Below, in pieces: positions 7,136 through 16,612 of a DNA stretch of 64,000 nucleotides. Made by a program: the position numbers and the translations under genes. Source of the stretch: Cellulomonas endophytica (GTDB taxonomy: Bacteria; Actinomycetota; Actinomycetes; Actinomycetales; Cellulomonadaceae); the NCBI RefSeq assembly GCF_004123805.1, contig NZ_RWJX01000008.1:1-64000 (forward strand), given 5' to 3'. The notes beneath the pieces are model-generated. The model made no database searches, was not told the origin of the DNA, and saw only the letters and a list, made by a program, of their open reading frames with translations. Each line of letters starts with the position of its first letter. The stretch's first letter is position 1.

Positions 7136-8826
7136 GCCCCGCAGTCTCCCACCGGCGCCGCCCCGGACGACGCAGGGCGCCCGGCGAGGAGCGCGGCGAC
7201 GACGTCGGGCACGGCGTGCGCGACCTCGGCCGCGGCGACGGGCCCGCCCGGACGGGCGGCGTGGGCGGCGCGCCCGTGGACGAGCGCGGCGGCGGCGGCG
7301 AGCCGGGCCGCGGCGGACGGGTCGTCCGCGAGCGCGTCGGCGCGCGCCGCCAGGAGCGTCCCGAGCACGCCCGCGAGCACGTCGCCCGCGCCGGCCGTGG
7401 CCAGCCACGCGGGAGCGTCCGCCTGGGACCACGTCCCGCCCGGTCCGACGACGAGGGTCGTCGCCCCCTTGAGCAGCACCGTCGCCCCCGTCCGCGCGTG
7501 GGCCCGCCCCGCCCAGCGCCACGGCTCGGCCTCCACGGCGTCCCGGTCCACTGGCCGGTCGTCGTCCGTGCGCTCCCCGAGCCGGGCCAGCAGGGCGGCC
7601 AGCTCCCCGGCGTGCGGGGTGAGGACGACGTGCGCCCCCGTCCCCGGCCCGACGTGCTCGAGGGCACCGGCGTCGAGCACGGCCGGGACCCCGGCCGCGG
7701 CCGCCCGGAGCACGTCGGCGACCGCCGCGGCGCGCGCGGGGTCCGCGGGGTCGACCCCGGAGCCGGCGGCCCAGGCCTGCACGCGCCCGTCCCCGACGTG
7801 CGCGGCGACGACGACCTCGGGCCGGGCCGCCAGCACCGCGGCGGCGAGCGGGCCGGCTGGGGTCGCGGTCCCCGCGTCGGGAGCGGAGGGCGGCCGCTCG
7901 TCGACGAAGCGCACCATGCCGACCCCCGCGCCGACCGCGCCGCTCACGGACAGCACCGCCGCCCCCGGGTAGCGCGTGGTCCCCGTCACCACGCCGAGGA
8001 CGCCGCGGGCGTACTTCTGCGCGGCCCGTCCGGGCACGGGCCACAGCGCGCGCACGTCGTCGTCCTCGAGCCGCCGCACCGCCGGGGGGCGGCCGGACAG
8101 GTCGAGGCCGAGGTCGACGGTCACCAGCGCGCCGACGACGCCCGACGCCGGCGGCAGCAGCAGCCCGGCCTTCGGGACGCCGAACGTCACCGTCCGGTCG
8201 GCGGGCAGGACCGTCCCGGCGAGGCGCCCGTCGTCGACGCCGATGCCGGAGGGCACGTCCACGGCGACGACGACGGGCCGCACCCGCCCGGCGGCCCCGG
8301 GCATCGCCTCCGGCGCCTCCAGCCCTTCCAGCGCCTCGAGCAGCGCCGCGACGAGCCGCTGCGCCGTCCCCCGCAGCCCCGACCCGTCGGCGCCGATCCC
8401 GACGAGCCCGTCGAGCACCACGTCCGCGCCGGCCGCGAGCGCCGCCGCCGCCGCGGGGTCGGCCGTCACCTCGTCTGCGTCGAGGACGCCCACGCCCGCC
8501 GCGCGGGCCGCCGCGAGGCCCTCGTCGTGCAGCCGGGCCGCCGCCGGCAGGACGGTGACGCGCACGCCCCGCGCCGCGAGGAGCGCCGCCGCGTGCAGCG
8601 CGTCCCCGCCGTTGTTCCCCGCCCCGGCCAGCACGGCCACGTGCGCGCCCCGCAGCGGCACCGTGCGCCCGGCGCGGCCGCCCGGGCCCGTGTGCCGACG
8701 TCCGCGCAGGACGCGCACGACCTCGAGGTGCAGCCCGTGCGCCGCGCGGCGCATGAGCGGCACCCCCGCGGCCAGCAGCGGCGCCTCGGCGGCACGGACG
8801 TCGGCGGCGGTCCAGGCGGCGAGCAC
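7132..8826 (-). CDS. nnr: Bifunctional NAD(P)H-hydrate repair enzyme (epimerase + dehydratase)
   Basis: Protein of 564 residues with an N-terminal YjeF_N epimerase domain (about 1-230, GNNGGDAL phosphate loop and VAVDVPSG) and a C-terminal carbohydrate-kinase-like dehydratase domain (about 270-550). In the latter, KYARGVLGVVTG is the nucleotide loop, LTPHAGELAALL precedes the catalytic region, and LLKGATTLV plus ATAGAGDVLAGVLG carry the catalytic aspartate. The two activities repair damaged NADHX and NADPHX. GTG at 8826 is chosen because homology begins there; GATGGGG lies just upstream. It heads the overlapping minus-strand train and is divergent from the LLM oxidoreductase. Confidence 0.93.
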   Translation of the reverse strand: MLAAWTAADVRAAEAPLLAAGVPLMRRAAHGLHLEVVRVLRGRRHTGPGGRAGRTVPLRGAHVAVLAGAGNNGGDALHAAALLAARGVRVTVLPAAARLHDEGLAAARAAGVGVLDADEVTADPAAAAALAAGADVVLDGLVGIGADGSGLRGTAQRLVAALLEALEGLEAPEAMPGAAGRVRPVVVAVDVPSGIGVDDGRLAGTVLPADRTVTFGVPKAGLLLPPASGVVGALVTVDLGLDLSGRPPAVRRLEDDDVRALWPVPGRAAQKYARGVLGVVTGTTRYPGAAVLSVSGAVGAGVGMVRFVDERPPSAPDAGTATPAGPLAAAVLAARPEVVVAAHVGDGRVQAWAAGSGVDPADPARAAAVADVLRAAAAGVPAVLDAGALEHVGPGTGAHVVLTPHAGELAALLARLGERTDDDRPVDRDAVEAEPWRWAGRAHARTGATVLLKGATTLVVGPGGTWSQADAPAWLATAGAGDVLAGVLGTLLAARADALADDPSAAARLAAAAALVHGRAAHAARPGGPVAAAEVAHAVPDVVAALLAGRPASSGAAPVGDCGA

Positions 8827-8888
8827 GCCCCCATCCTGGACCGGCGGGCCGCGCGCGTCGTCCCGGGGCCGAGCGGGCCGGCGACGGC

Positions 8889-8894
8889 TAGCGT
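8889..8894 (+). promoter_or_regulatory. Leaderless -10 box of the LLM oxidoreductase gene
   Basis: TAGCGT ends 7 bases before the ATG at 8902. The gap has no room for a ribosome binding site, so the mRNA probably begins at the start codon. Confidence 0.5.
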
Positions 8895-8901
8895 GCGAGG
8901 C

Positions 8902-9891
8902 ATGCGCTTCGGACTCTTCATCCCCCAGGGCTGGCGGCAGGACCTCACCGGCATCGAGACCGCCCGCCACTGGCCAGTCATGCGAGACCTGGCCCGGCAC
9001 GCCGACTCCGGCGACGCCTGGGAGTCGATCTGGGTCTACGACCACTTCCACGCCGTGCCCGAGCCCAACGGCGAGGCCGTGCACGAGGCGTGGAGCCTCA
9101 TGAACGCCTTCGCCGCGGCGACGGACCGCGTCCGCCTCGGCCAGATGTGCACCTGCATGGCGTACCGCAACCCGGCCTACCTGGCGAAGGTCGCCGCGAC
9201 GGCCGACGTCATCTCCGGCGGCCGCGTCGAGATGGGCATCGGCGCGGGCTGGTACGAGCACGAGTGGCGTGCCTACGGCTACGGCTTCCCGACCGCCGGG
9301 GAGCGCCTGGCGATGCTCGACGAGGGCGTCCAGGTCTTCGAGCAGCTGTGGCGCGACGGCGTCGCCCACCTCGACGGGAAGTACTACCAGGTGGACGGCG
9401 CGCAGCTCGCGCCGTTGCCGCTGCAGGCGGGCGGGCCGCCGCTGTGGATCGCGGGCGGCGGCGAGCGCAAGACCCTGCGCATCGCGGCGCAGCACGCGGC
9501 GTACACGAACTTCGACGGCACCCCCGAGGGCTTCGTGCACAAGTCGCAGGTCCTGCGCGGCCACTGCGACGACCTGGGCCGGGACTTCGGCTCCATCGTG
9601 CGGTCGGCCAACTACAACGTGGTCATCGGCGCCACGGAGGCCGAGGTCGCCGACCGGCTGGCGTGGGTCGAGGACCACTACCGCGCCACGGTGCCCGGGA
9701 AGGTGGAGCAGGTGGCCGAGGAGTTCCGGCGGGGCCCCCTCGTCGGGACGCCGGAGCAGATCGTCGAGAAGCTCCGCGAGCTCGAGGGCCTGGGGATGAC
9801 CTACGCGATCACGTACTTCGCCGAGGCGGCCTACGACCGGTCCGGGATCGAGCTGTTCGAGCGCGAGGTCGTGCCGGCGCTGAAGGGCTGA
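8902..9891 (+). CDS. LLM class (luciferase-like) F420-dependent oxidoreductase
   Basis: Protein of 329 residues with the bacterial-luciferase TIM barrel. RFGLFIPQGW starts strand 1, SIWVYDHFH is the conserved active-site block near residue 45, RVRLGQMCTCMAYRNPAYLAKVAATADVIS is the central family segment, and GRVEMGIGAGWYEHEW near 110-125 plus LVGTPEQIVEKL near 280 are conserved. The family description I recall is the TIGR03560-type F420-dependent group, whose substrates are mostly unknown. Coenzyme F420 rather than FMN is inferred from the subfamily. No cofactor-biosynthesis gene is nearby. It ends at a bidirectional terminator shared with acpS. Confidence 0.87.
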   Translation: MRFGLFIPQGWRQDLTGIETARHWPVMRDLARHADSGDAWESIWVYDHFHAVPEPNGEAVHEAWSLMNAFAAATDRVRLGQMCTCMAYRNPAYLAKVAATADVISGGRVEMGIGAGWYEHEWRAYGYGFPTAGERLAMLDEGVQVFEQLWRDGVAHLDGKYYQVDGAQLAPLPLQAGGPPLWIAGGGERKTLRIAAQHAAYTNFDGTPEGFVHKSQVLRGHCDDLGRDFGSIVRSANYNVVIGATEAEVADRLAWVEDHYRATVPGKVEQVAEEFRRGPLVGTPEQIVEKLRELEGLGMTYAITYFAEAAYDRSGIELFEREVVPALKG

Positions 9892-9898
9892 GGCCGAG

Positions 9899-9932
9899 CC
9901 TGACGCGACGCCGGCGAGGGCGTCGCGTCAGG
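9899..9932. terminator. Bidirectional terminator hairpin between the LLM gene and acpS
   Basis: A perfect 14-bp inverted repeat, CCTGACGCGACGCC (9899-9912) and its complement (9919-9932), encloses a 6-base loop. It starts 8 bases after one stop codon and includes the acpS stop on the other strand, so it can end both convergent transcripts. Confidence 0.8.
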
Positions 9933-10284
9933 CGTCCCGCTCGGCGACGACCATCGCGGAGGCGATGCCGGCGTCGTGGGAGATCGACAGGTGGAACCGG
10001 TCGACGCCCGCGGCGGCGGCCGCCGCCGCGACGGTCCCGCGCACCTCGACGACGGGCGCGCCGCCCCGGACCCGGTGGACCGTGGCGTCGTGCCACCGCA
10101 TGCCGCCGGGTGCGCCGAGGGACTTGGCGATCGCCTCCTTCGCCGCGAACCGCGCCGCGAGGGAGGCGGGCGGCAGGTCCCGCTCGTCGGGCGTGAACAG
10201 CCGGTCCCGCAGCCCCGGGGCGCGGTCGAGGGTCTCGAGGAACCGCGCGACGTCGACGACGTCGATCCCGACCCCGACGATCAC
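9928..10284 (-). CDS. acpS: Holo-[acyl-carrier-protein] synthase
   Basis: Protein of 118 residues, the normal AcpS length. It transfers 4'-phosphopantetheine from CoA to the serine of acyl carrier protein. [13 protein letters not shown] (residues 3-15) holds the first magnesium-binding aspartate and [13 protein letters not shown] (near 48-60) the glutamate and lysine of the active site; FHLSISHD is the conserved C-terminal strand. GTG at 10284 lies 17 bases after the glmS stop and matches the family start. Its stop is embedded in the shared terminator hairpin. Confidence 0.93.
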   Translation of the reverse strand: MIVGVGIDVVDVARFLETLDRAPGLRDRLFTPDERDLPPASLAARFAAKEAIAKSLGAPGGMRWHDATVHRVRGGAPVVEVRGTVAAAAAAAGVDRFHLSISHDAGIASAMVVAERDA

Positions 10285-10300
10285 GCCGTCGCCGTGCCGC

Positions 10301-12157
10301 TCACTCGACCGTGACGGACTTCGCCAGGTTCCGCGGCTGGTCCACGTCGAGGCCCTTGGCGGTCGCGAGCTCGCAGGCGAACACCTGCAGCGGCACCACC
10401 GTGAGCAGGGGCGCCAGCAGGGTCGGGCACTGCGGCACGTAGAAGACCTCGTCGGCGAAGGGGCGCACGGCCTCGTCGCCGTCCTCCGCGATGACGAGCG
10501 TGCGCGCGCCGCGGGCGCGGATCTCCTGGATGTTCGACACGACCTTCGCGTGCAGCGAGTGCCGGCCACGCGGTGAGGGCACCACGACGAAGACGGGCTG
10601 GCCCGGCTCGACGAGCGCGATCGGCCCGTGCTTGAGCTCGCCGGCGGCGAAGCCCTCGGCGTGGATGTAGGCGAGCTCCTTGAGCTTGAGCGCGCCCTCG
10701 AGCGCCACGGGGAACCCGACGTGGCGGCCCAGGAACAGGACGGACGGGGTGTCCGCCATCCACCGGGCGATCTCGCGGACCCGGTCGGAGCGGTCGAGCA
10801 CGGTCTGGATGCGCTCGGGCATGGCGCGCAGCTCGACGAGCTTGCCCTCGACCTCGTCCGAGAACATCGTGCCGCGCAGCTGCGCGAGGTAGAGGCCCAG
10901 CAGGTAGGTGGCCGTGATCTGCGCGAGGAAGGCCTTCGTCGAGGCGACCGCGATCTCCGGCCCCGCGTGCGTGTAGAGCACGGCGTCGGCCTCGCGCGGG
11001 ATCGTCGAGCCGTGGGTGTTGACGATGGCGAGCGTCGTGGCGCCCTGCTCCTTCGCGTGACGGACGGCCATGAGCGTGTCCATCGTCTCGCCGGACTGGG
11101 AGACGGCCACGACGAGCGTGCGCGCGTTCACCACCGGGTCGCGGTAGCGGAACTCGTGCGCGAGCTCGACCTCGACGGGGATGCGGCACCAGTGCTCGAT
11201 GGCGTACTTCGCCACGTGGCCGGCGTAGGCGGCGGTGCCGCAGGCGACGACGACGATCTTGTCGACCGCGCGCAGCACCTCCTCCGTGATGCGGAGCTCG
11301 TCGAGGACGAGGCGGCCGCGCACGTCGGTGCGGCCGAGGAGCGTGTCCGCCACCGCGTGGGGCTGGTCGTGGATCTCCTTGTCCATGAAGGACGCGAAGC
11401 CGCCCTTCTCCGCGGCGGCCGTGTCCCAGTCGACCGTGTAGCGACGGCCCTCGGCCGGTGCGCCGTGGAAGTCCGTGACGACGACGCCCTCGGGGGTGAT
11501 GGTGACGACCTGGTCCTGGCCGAGCTCGAGCGCCTCGCGCGTCGCGGAGATGAACGCGGCGACGTCCGAGCCGAGGAAGTTCTCGCCCTCACCGATCCCG
11601 ACGACGAGCGGCGAGTCGTGACGGGCGCCCACCACCGTGCGGGGGTGGTCCGCGTGGACCGCGAGCAGCGTGAAGGTGCCCTCGAGCCGCCGCGCGACCT
11701 GCGTCATGGCCGCGGTCAGGTCGCCCGTGGCGTCGTAGGCGCGGGCGAGCAGGTGCGCCGCCACCTCCGTGTCCGTCTCGGACGTGCACTCCACGCCCTG
11801 CGCGGCCAGCTCGGCCTTGAGGGTCACGAAGTTCTCGACGATGCCGTTGTGGATCACCGCGAGCCGCCCCGCCACGTGGGGGTGGGCGTTGCGGTCCGTC
11901 GGGGCACCGTGGGTCGCCCACCGCGTGTGGCCGATCGCCGCCGTCGCGTCCGGCAGCGGGTGGAGGTCGATCTCCTCGACGAGGTTCGCGAGCTTCCCGG
12001 CCTTCTTCGCCGTGCTCAGCGTGCCGTCCGGGGAGACCTGGGCGATGCCCGCCGAGTCGTAGCCCCGGTACTCGAGGCGCCGCAGCCCCTCGAGCACCAC
12101 CTCGCGCGGACGACCGTCCGCGTGTCCCTGACCGACGTATCCGACGATGCCGCACAT
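10301..12157 (-). CDS. glmS: Glutamine--fructose-6-phosphate aminotransferase (isomerizing)
   Basis: Protein of 618 residues that makes glucosamine-6-phosphate, the first step to UDP-GlcNAc. Cys2 in MCGIVGYVG is the glutaminase nucleophile; RWATHG and HNGIVENF complete that domain (about 1-240). Two SIS sugar-isomerase domains follow, with [10 protein letters not shown] and [12 protein letters not shown] in the first and [14 protein letters not shown] and the C-terminal LAKSVTVE in the second. GlmM, the next enzyme of the pathway, is encoded at 16.6-18 kb. The start is fixed by Cys2, and TAGACT lies 7 bases before the ATG, so there is no leader to carry a glmS ribozyme. Confidence 0.97.
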   Translation of the reverse strand: MCGIVGYVGQGHADGRPREVVLEGLRRLEYRGYDSAGIAQVSPDGTLSTAKKAGKLANLVEEIDLHPLPDATAAIGHTRWATHGAPTDRNAHPHVAGRLAVIHNGIVENFVTLKAELAAQGVECTSETDTEVAAHLLARAYDATGDLTAAMTQVARRLEGTFTLLAVHADHPRTVVGARHDSPLVVGIGEGENFLGSDVAAFISATREALELGQDQVVTITPEGVVVTDFHGAPAEGRRYTVDWDTAAAEKGGFASFMDKEIHDQPHAVADTLLGRTDVRGRLVLDELRITEEVLRAVDKIVVVACGTAAYAGHVAKYAIEHWCRIPVEVELAHEFRYRDPVVNARTLVVAVSQSGETMDTLMAVRHAKEQGATTLAIVNTHGSTIPREADAVLYTHAGPEIAVASTKAFLAQITATYLLGLYLAQLRGTMFSDEVEGKLVELRAMPERIQTVLDRSDRVREIARWMADTPSVLFLGRHVGFPVALEGALKLKELAYIHAEGFAAGELKHGPIALVEPGQPVFVVVPSPRGRHSLHAKVVSNIQEIRARGARTLVIAEDGDEAVRPFADEVFYVPQCPTLLAPLLTVVPLQVFACELATAKGLDVDQPRNLAKSVTVE

Positions 12158-12164
12158 GCGGGCG

Positions 12165-12170
12165 AGTCTA
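12165..12170 (-). promoter_or_regulatory. Leaderless -10 box of glmS
   Basis: TAGACT on the minus strand is separated from the glmS ATG by CGCCCGC (7 bases). The Cys2 requirement fixes this ATG as the true start, making it the most secure leaderless case in the window. Confidence 0.6.
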
Positions 12171-12297
12171 GGGGCGCGGTCCCCCGCCACCCGTGAGGGC
12201 GGTGTGCGCGCGCGTGAGGGACCTGTGCCGACGGCGGACGGCGGACCCTGCCCCCTCCGGCGACGACGCGTCGACGGGCGCGGCGGCGGGGGTGCGG

Positions 12298-12303
12298 CAG
12301 ACT
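12298..12303 (+). promoter_or_regulatory. Possible leaderless -10 box of coaA
   Basis: CAGACT stands 6 bases before the coaA GTG at 12310. It differs from TANNNT at the first base. The spacing matches the other cases. Confidence 0.35.
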
Positions 12304-12309
12304 GACGCG

Positions 12310-13257
12310 GTGCTGACCGCACCGACCCTGTCCAGCCCGTTCGTCGACCTCGACCGTGAGGCGTGGGCGCGCCTGTCGGCCTCGACGCCGCTGCCGCTCA
12401 CCGACGTCGACGTGCAGCGGCTCCGCGCCCTCGGGGACCCCATCGACCTCGCGGAGGTCGACACGGTCTACCGGCCCCTCTCGCGCCTGCTCGACCTGCA
12501 CATCGCCGCCGTGCGCGGTCTGCACGAGGCCACCGGCACGTTCCTGCGCGAGCGGGTGGGACGCACGCCGTTCGTCATCGGCGTCGCCGGGTCCGTCGCC
12601 GTGGGCAAGTCGACGACCGCCCGCCTCCTGCGCGAGCTCGTCGCCCGCTGGCCGGCCACCTCGCGCGTCGAGCTCGTCACCACCGACGGCTTCCTGCACC
12701 CGAACGCCGAGCTCGAGCGCCGCGGGCTCATGGAGCGCAAGGGGTTCCCCGAGTCCTACGACCGGCGCGCGCTCGTGCGCTTCGTCTCGCAGGTGAAGGC
12801 GGGCGACGCGGAGGTGGCGGCGCCCGTCTACGACCACCTCACCTACGACATCGTGCCCGGCGCGCAGAACGTGGTGCGCCGGCCGGACGTCCTCATCGTC
12901 GAGGGGCTCAACGTCCTGCAGCCCGCCCGGCCCGGCCGCGACGGGACCGGCGTCGCCGTGAGCGACTTCTTCGACTTCTCCATCTACGTCGACGCCCGCG
13001 AGGCCGACGTGCGCGAGTGGTACGTCGAGCGGTTCCTGGCGCTGCGGCGCACGGCGTTCACCCGGCCCGAGTCGTTCTTCCACCGCTACGCCGCGCTCAC
13101 CGACGCCGAGGCGACCGCCCGCGCCGGCCAGATCTGGGACTCGATCAACGCGCCCAACCTGCGCGCGAACATCGCGCCCACCCGCGACCGGGCCACCCTC
13201 GTGCTGACGAAGGCCGCGGACCACCACGTGGCGAGCGTCCGCCTGCGCAAGCTCTGA
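12310..13257 (+). CDS. coaA: Pantothenate kinase, type I
   Basis: Protein of 315 residues, normal for prokaryotic type I pantothenate kinase, which phosphorylates pantothenate in the first committed step of CoA synthesis. The P-loop is [12 protein letters not shown] (residues 91-102). [21 protein letters not shown] and the YDIVPGAQ region bind pantothenate and the feedback inhibitor CoA; the C-terminus ends in LRKL. GTG at 12310 is preferred over the earlier in-frame GTG at 12193, because homology ([14 protein letters not shown]) begins at residue 9. It is divergent from glmS. Confidence 0.95.
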   Translation: MLTAPTLSSPFVDLDREAWARLSASTPLPLTDVDVQRLRALGDPIDLAEVDTVYRPLSRLLDLHIAAVRGLHEATGTFLRERVGRTPFVIGVAGSVAVGKSTTARLLRELVARWPATSRVELVTTDGFLHPNAELERRGLMERKGFPESYDRRALVRFVSQVKAGDAEVAAPVYDHLTYDIVPGAQNVVRRPDVLIVEGLNVLQPARPGRDGTGVAVSDFFDFSIYVDAREADVREWYVERFLALRRTAFTRPESFFHRYAALTDAEATARAGQIWDSINAPNLRANIAPTRDRATLVLTKAADHHVASVRLRKL

Positions 13258-13380
13258 CGGCTGCAGGCGACGACGAGGCCGAGCGTCTCGTCCGGTCGAC
13301 GAGGAGCAGGCCGAGGACCGGCACCGCCGTGGCGTGCCTCACGAGGACGGCATCGAGCACCCGCGGCGAGGAGCTCGGCG

Positions 13381-14370
13381 TCAGGAGGCGGCGGCGTCCG
13401 GGACCGGCGTCGGCGCGAGCAGCTGCACGGGCCAGTCCGTCGCCTGCACGGGTTCGAGCCCCGCGAGCGCCGCCGCCACGCCCGGCGCCGGGACGCAGCC
13501 GTCACCGGGGACCGCGACCCACACGGCGCGGCCGAGCGCGTCCACCAGCCACATCACGGGCGGCGGATCGCCCTCGGCGCAGGTGCTCGTCGAGGCCGAC
13601 GGCTCCGGGTCCCCGGAGGTCGCCCCGGAGCCGCCGTCCTCGCCCGCACCGGTCTCCGCGGGGCTCGCCGCGGCGGGGTCCGGCACCGACGTCGCCGGAG
13701 CCGCGGGGTCCGGCACGGAGGCTGGTGCCGAACCCGCCCCCGGTGCGGGCCCCGACGACGGGTCCGCCGCCGGTCCTGCTCCCGGCGCGGGGGCCGGCCC
13801 CGGCGAGGACGTCACCGGCGCCGGCGGCGCCTCGCGTGCCGAGCCCCCGGACGACCCCGCGGAGGTCGCGTCCTCCCCCCCGGGCCGGACCTGGGTCGGC
13901 GGGGGGGTCGCACCGGCGGACAGGGCGTCCAGGAGCGGGGCGAGGTCGCCCTCGAGCTCCGTGGCCCGGACCGTGGTCCACACGCCCTCGGCGTCGCGGG
14001 CCTGCCCGGCACGCGCGCACGTCACGACCGTGGTCGGACGGAACCCCTCGGGCACCGCGCCGGGCGTGGCGTCCGGCGTCGCGGGCACGTGGCCCGCCAC
14101 GTCGGCCGTGGCCTCCGCGCCGCGCGTCCCCGGGACGGCGCCGCCGGCCGTCGGCGCCCACCCGAGCGCGGCGAGCACGGCGGGGGCGCGGCAGTCGGCC
14201 GCCGTGCGCACCTGCGCCGGGGTCGGCGCCACGGCCGTGGCGCGGCCGTCCGGGCCGGGCGTGCAGCCGGTGGCGGTCCCGGCGACCGCCACCCCGAGCG
14301 CGACGACGGCGAGGGACCGGCGCACGCCGCGGCCGGGGGCACGCGGGGCAGGACGGCGTCCGGGTCGCAC
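13381..14370 (-). CDS. Putative secreted lipoprotein with Pro/Ala/Gly-rich linker
   Basis: Protein of 329 residues that I do not recognise. The N-terminus has arginines, a hydrophobic stretch SLAVVALGVAVAGTA and then TGC (Cys36), a plausible though not strong lipobox, so export and lipidation are predicted. A first globular part (about 55-160) has Cys59 and Cys117; a proline/alanine/serine-rich linker covers about 165-265. A small C-terminal part (270-315) has Cys271 and Cys292 around PPVMWLVDALGRAVWVAVPG. The paired cysteines suggest disulfides outside the membrane. GTG at 14370 has GGGAGG 4 bases upstream. Base use matches its neighbours. Confidence 0.6.
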   Translation of the reverse strand: MRPGRRPAPRAPGRGVRRSLAVVALGVAVAGTATGCTPGPDGRATAVAPTPAQVRTAADCRAPAVLAALGWAPTAGGAVPGTRGAEATADVAGHVPATPDATPGAVPEGFRPTTVVTCARAGQARDAEGVWTTVRATELEGDLAPLLDALSAGATPPPTQVRPGGEDATSAGSSGGSAREAPPAPVTSSPGPAPAPGAGPAADPSSGPAPGAGSAPASVPDPAAPATSVPDPAAASPAETGAGEDGGSGATSGDPEPSASTSTCAEGDPPPVMWLVDALGRAVWVAVPGDGCVPAPGVAAALAGLEPVQATDWPVQLLAPTPVPDAAAS

Positions 14371-14460
14371 GTGCCCTCCCGCGTCCGGCCGGCCTGCCGT
14401 CCGACGTGCTCGGACGGGGCGCGGAGGACGGGAGGGGCACCGGCGCCGACCTCGTCCTCG

Positions 14461-14488
14461 ACCCTACGCAGACACGGACGGGTGACAG
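14461..14488 (-). promoter_or_regulatory. Candidate promoter of the putative lipoprotein gene
   Basis: On the minus strand CTGTCA (14483-14488) and TAGGGT (14461-14466) are 16 bp apart, about 90 bases before the GTG at 14370. Confidence 0.35.
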
Positions 14489-14640
14489 CCCGTCGAGACC
14501 GGATCGTTGCCGACGGCACCCGGATCGTGAGCGGGCCGTGACCCTCGGAGGCCACGGGCCGGCGAGCACGGCGCCGGTGCGCGGAGCCGGGGACGGGGCG
14601 GCACGACGGCGCCCCGCCACCCCGCCCGACGAGGGCGTCG

Positions 14641-15663
14641 TCAGGGGTGCGGGGGGCAGGGCACCGGTACGGGCGCCGGAGGCAGGGCGCCCGCCGCCCG
14701 CAGGGTGACGCGCCCGGCCCCGGGGGCGACGGCACCGGACCCGGGGGCGGCACCGGTCGCCGCGGGGCCGGCCGCCGCGGCGCGGGGCACGTGGCCGGAC
14801 GGCACCACGACCGGGGGCACGACGACGACGGGCGCCGTCGTCGAGGGCACCGCGGCCGGCACCGCCGGCGAACGGACGGCGACGAGCAGCACGTCCGCCG
14901 TCCGCGTCCGGCCGGGGGCGGCGTCGGTGCGGGGGTCGGGCGCCGGGCGGGCGGCGGGGGCGACCGCGCGGCCGACGGGGGACGCCGGACGCGCCGCCAC
15001 GCCGTCGGCGGGGTCGCGGCCCTCGTCGCCCACCGGGCGACGGGACGGCCGGGGGTCCCGGGACCCGCGCGACCGCTCGCGCCGGCGCGCGGCGGCGCGG
15101 ACCGCGAGGTCGATCGCGAGCCCGACGACGAGCCCGCCGACGACCCCGACGACGAGCGCGAGCACCGGCCGGTCGTGGAGCCACGCTCCGGCGCCGGCGC
15201 CGATCGCGGCGGACCACACCGCCCACAGGCAGGAGGCGAGCGCGCTCACGGCGACGAACCGCCGCCGGGGGAATCCGACCGCACCGGCGGTCATGTTGAC
15301 GGCCACGCGCCCCACCGGCACGTACCGCGCCGCCACGATGAGCGAGGTGCCCCGGACCGCCAGCGCGCGCTCGGCGCCGTCGACGACCGCCCGGGCGCGC
15401 CGTCCGCGCAGGAACCAGACCTCGCGCACGGGGACGCGGCGCCCGACGGCGTAGGCGACCTGGTCGCCGGTGAAGGCGCCGGCGGCGGCGACCGCGACGA
15501 CGAGGCGCAGGTCCGCGCCGCCCGCCGCGGTGGCGGCGGCCGCGAGCGCGATGACGGCGGACTCGCTGGGGACCGGTGGGAAGAACCCGTCCACGGTCGC
15601 GAGCACGTAGAGGGCGAGGTACGCCCACCCCGATCCCAGCAGGTCCAGCACCCACTGCTCCAC
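14641..15663 (-). CDS. DedA family membrane protein with long disordered C-terminal extension
   Basis: Protein of 340 residues. Residues 1-200 are a DedA/SNARE-associated (VTT) domain with hydrophobic segments. FFPPVPSESAVIALAA near 27-42 is the signature with its glutamate, GDQVAYAVGRR (near 65) follows, and RYVPVGRVAVNMTAGAVGFPRRRF (near 105-130) contains the essential arginines and glycine. DedA proteins are undecaprenyl-phosphate or phospholipid flippases/scramblases and support membrane potential. Residues after 215 form a low-complexity alanine/proline/arginine/valine tail of about 125 residues that is not part of the family. GTG at 15663 has GAGGGGG 6 bases upstream. It is not obviously linked to def or glmM. 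Confidence 0.82.
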   Translation of the reverse strand: MEQWVLDLLGSGWAYLALYVLATVDGFFPPVPSESAVIALAAAATAAGGADLRLVVAVAAAGAFTGDQVAYAVGRRVPVREVWFLRGRRARAVVDGAERALAVRGTSLIVAARYVPVGRVAVNMTAGAVGFPRRRFVAVSALASCLWAVWSAAIGAGAGAWLHDRPVLALVVGVVGGLVVGLAIDLAVRAAARRRERSRGSRDPRPSRRPVGDEGRDPADGVAARPASPVGRAVAPAARPAPDPRTDAAPGRTRTADVLLVAVRSPAVPAAVPSTTAPVVVVPPVVVPSGHVPRAAAAGPAATGAAPGSGAVAPGAGRVTLRAAGALPPAPVPVPCPPHP

Positions 15664-15774
15664 GGCGGTCCCCCTCGCCGGCGCCCGGCGGCGCCGCACC
15701 TGCCCGCGCGGCACCCCGACGGCACCACGGGCGCCGCCCGACGACCAGTGTGGCCGTCGGCGTGCGCCACCGCG

Positions 15775-15780
15775 ACGCTA
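15775..15780 (-). promoter_or_regulatory. Possible -10 box upstream of the DedA gene
   Basis: TAGCGT on the minus strand lies 111 bases before the GTG at 15663. No clear -35 is seen, so this is a weak call. The remainder of 15664-15940 shows only an imperfect dyad at 15888-15939 that could end the def transcript. Confidence 0.25.
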
Positions 15781-15940
15781 TTGCGCGGCCGATCGCGCCC
15801 ACATCAGGGTTCGGCCTGATCCCACCCCCCACCCGACCCCGACCAACGGGGGACGCCTCGGCCGCGGGCGTACCCCTGCAGGGGGACGCGGGACGGCCCC
15901 GAGGGCCGGTCCGTCCGGGCTCTCGGCCCCGACGTCCCGC

Positions 15941-16612
15941 TCAGGCCTCGACGTCGAGTCCGGCCAGCGGGAAGCCGAGCAGACGCGCCGCCTCCGTCGG
16001 CCGCGGCGGCGTGCCCCAGCGGGCACCCGTGGCATCCGTCGCCGACAGCGACCGCAGCTCCGCGCGGTCGAGGTACAGCGTGCCGCGCAGGTGGTCCGTC
16101 TCGTGCTGGACGATGCGGGCGGGCCAGCCGACGACCTCCTCGTCGAGCGCCCGGCCGGTCTCGTCCTGCCCGGTGAGGCGGATGCGCCGGGGACGCGCGA
16201 CCACGGCCTGGTACCCGACGACGCTGAGGCAGCCCTCGTAGAAGCCGACGCGCGTCTCGTCGAGCGGCACGTAGTGCGGGTTGACCAGGGTGCGCGGCGG
16301 CAGCACGGGGCGCTCCCGCACCACCGCCACCTCCGGGTCGGGCGAGCCGGGGTCGGCCAGCACGGCGATGGCCACGGGCAGGCCGACCTGCGGCCCGGCC
16401 AGGCCCACGCCCGGCGCGGCGTGCATCGTCGCGCGCATCACGTCGAGGAGGCGGGCGAGCTCGTCGTCGTGCAGCCACCCGTCGTAGGGGTCGGCCACAG
16501 CGCGCAGGACGGGGCTGCCGGCCTGGACCACCGGCACCACGTCGTGCTCGTCGGCCCGGTCGAGCAGCCGCAGGACGAGGTCCCGCAGCAGGCCGGCGCG
16601 GCCGTCGCTCAC
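15941..16612 (-). CDS. def: Peptide deformylase
   Basis: Protein of 223 residues that removes the formyl group from nascent N-terminal methionine. All three motifs are visible: [10 protein letters not shown] (residues 68-77), EGCLSV with the metal-binding cysteine, and QHETDHLRG, where the two histidines and the glutamate of HExxH complete the metal site. The protein is 30-40 residues longer than E. coli Def, mainly at both ends. GTG at 16612 overlaps the glmM stop by GTGA, so the two are translationally coupled. The companion fmt gene is not in the window. Confidence 0.94.
   Translation of the reverse strand: MSDGRAGLLRDLVLRLLDRADEHDVVPVVQAGSPVLRAVADPYDGWLHDDELARLLDVMRATMHAAPGVGLAGPQVGLPVAIAVLADPGSPDPEVAVVRERPVLPPRTLVNPHYVPLDETRVGFYEGCLSVVGYQAVVARPRRIRLTGQDETGRALDEEVVGWPARIVQHETDHLRGTLYLDRAELRSLSATDATGARWGTPPRPTEAARLLGFPLAGLDVEA

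Noticed and set aside
5184-7667. A single 827-codon minus-strand frame covering tsaE
   Set aside because: The upstream two thirds are a shadow of alr and nnr; tsaE starts at the GTG that overlaps the alr stop.
12158-12309. glmS ribozyme or riboswitch in the glmS-coaA gap
   Set aside because: The -10 box ends 7 bp before the glmS ATG, so there is no 5' leader to fold; no ribozyme-like sequence seen.
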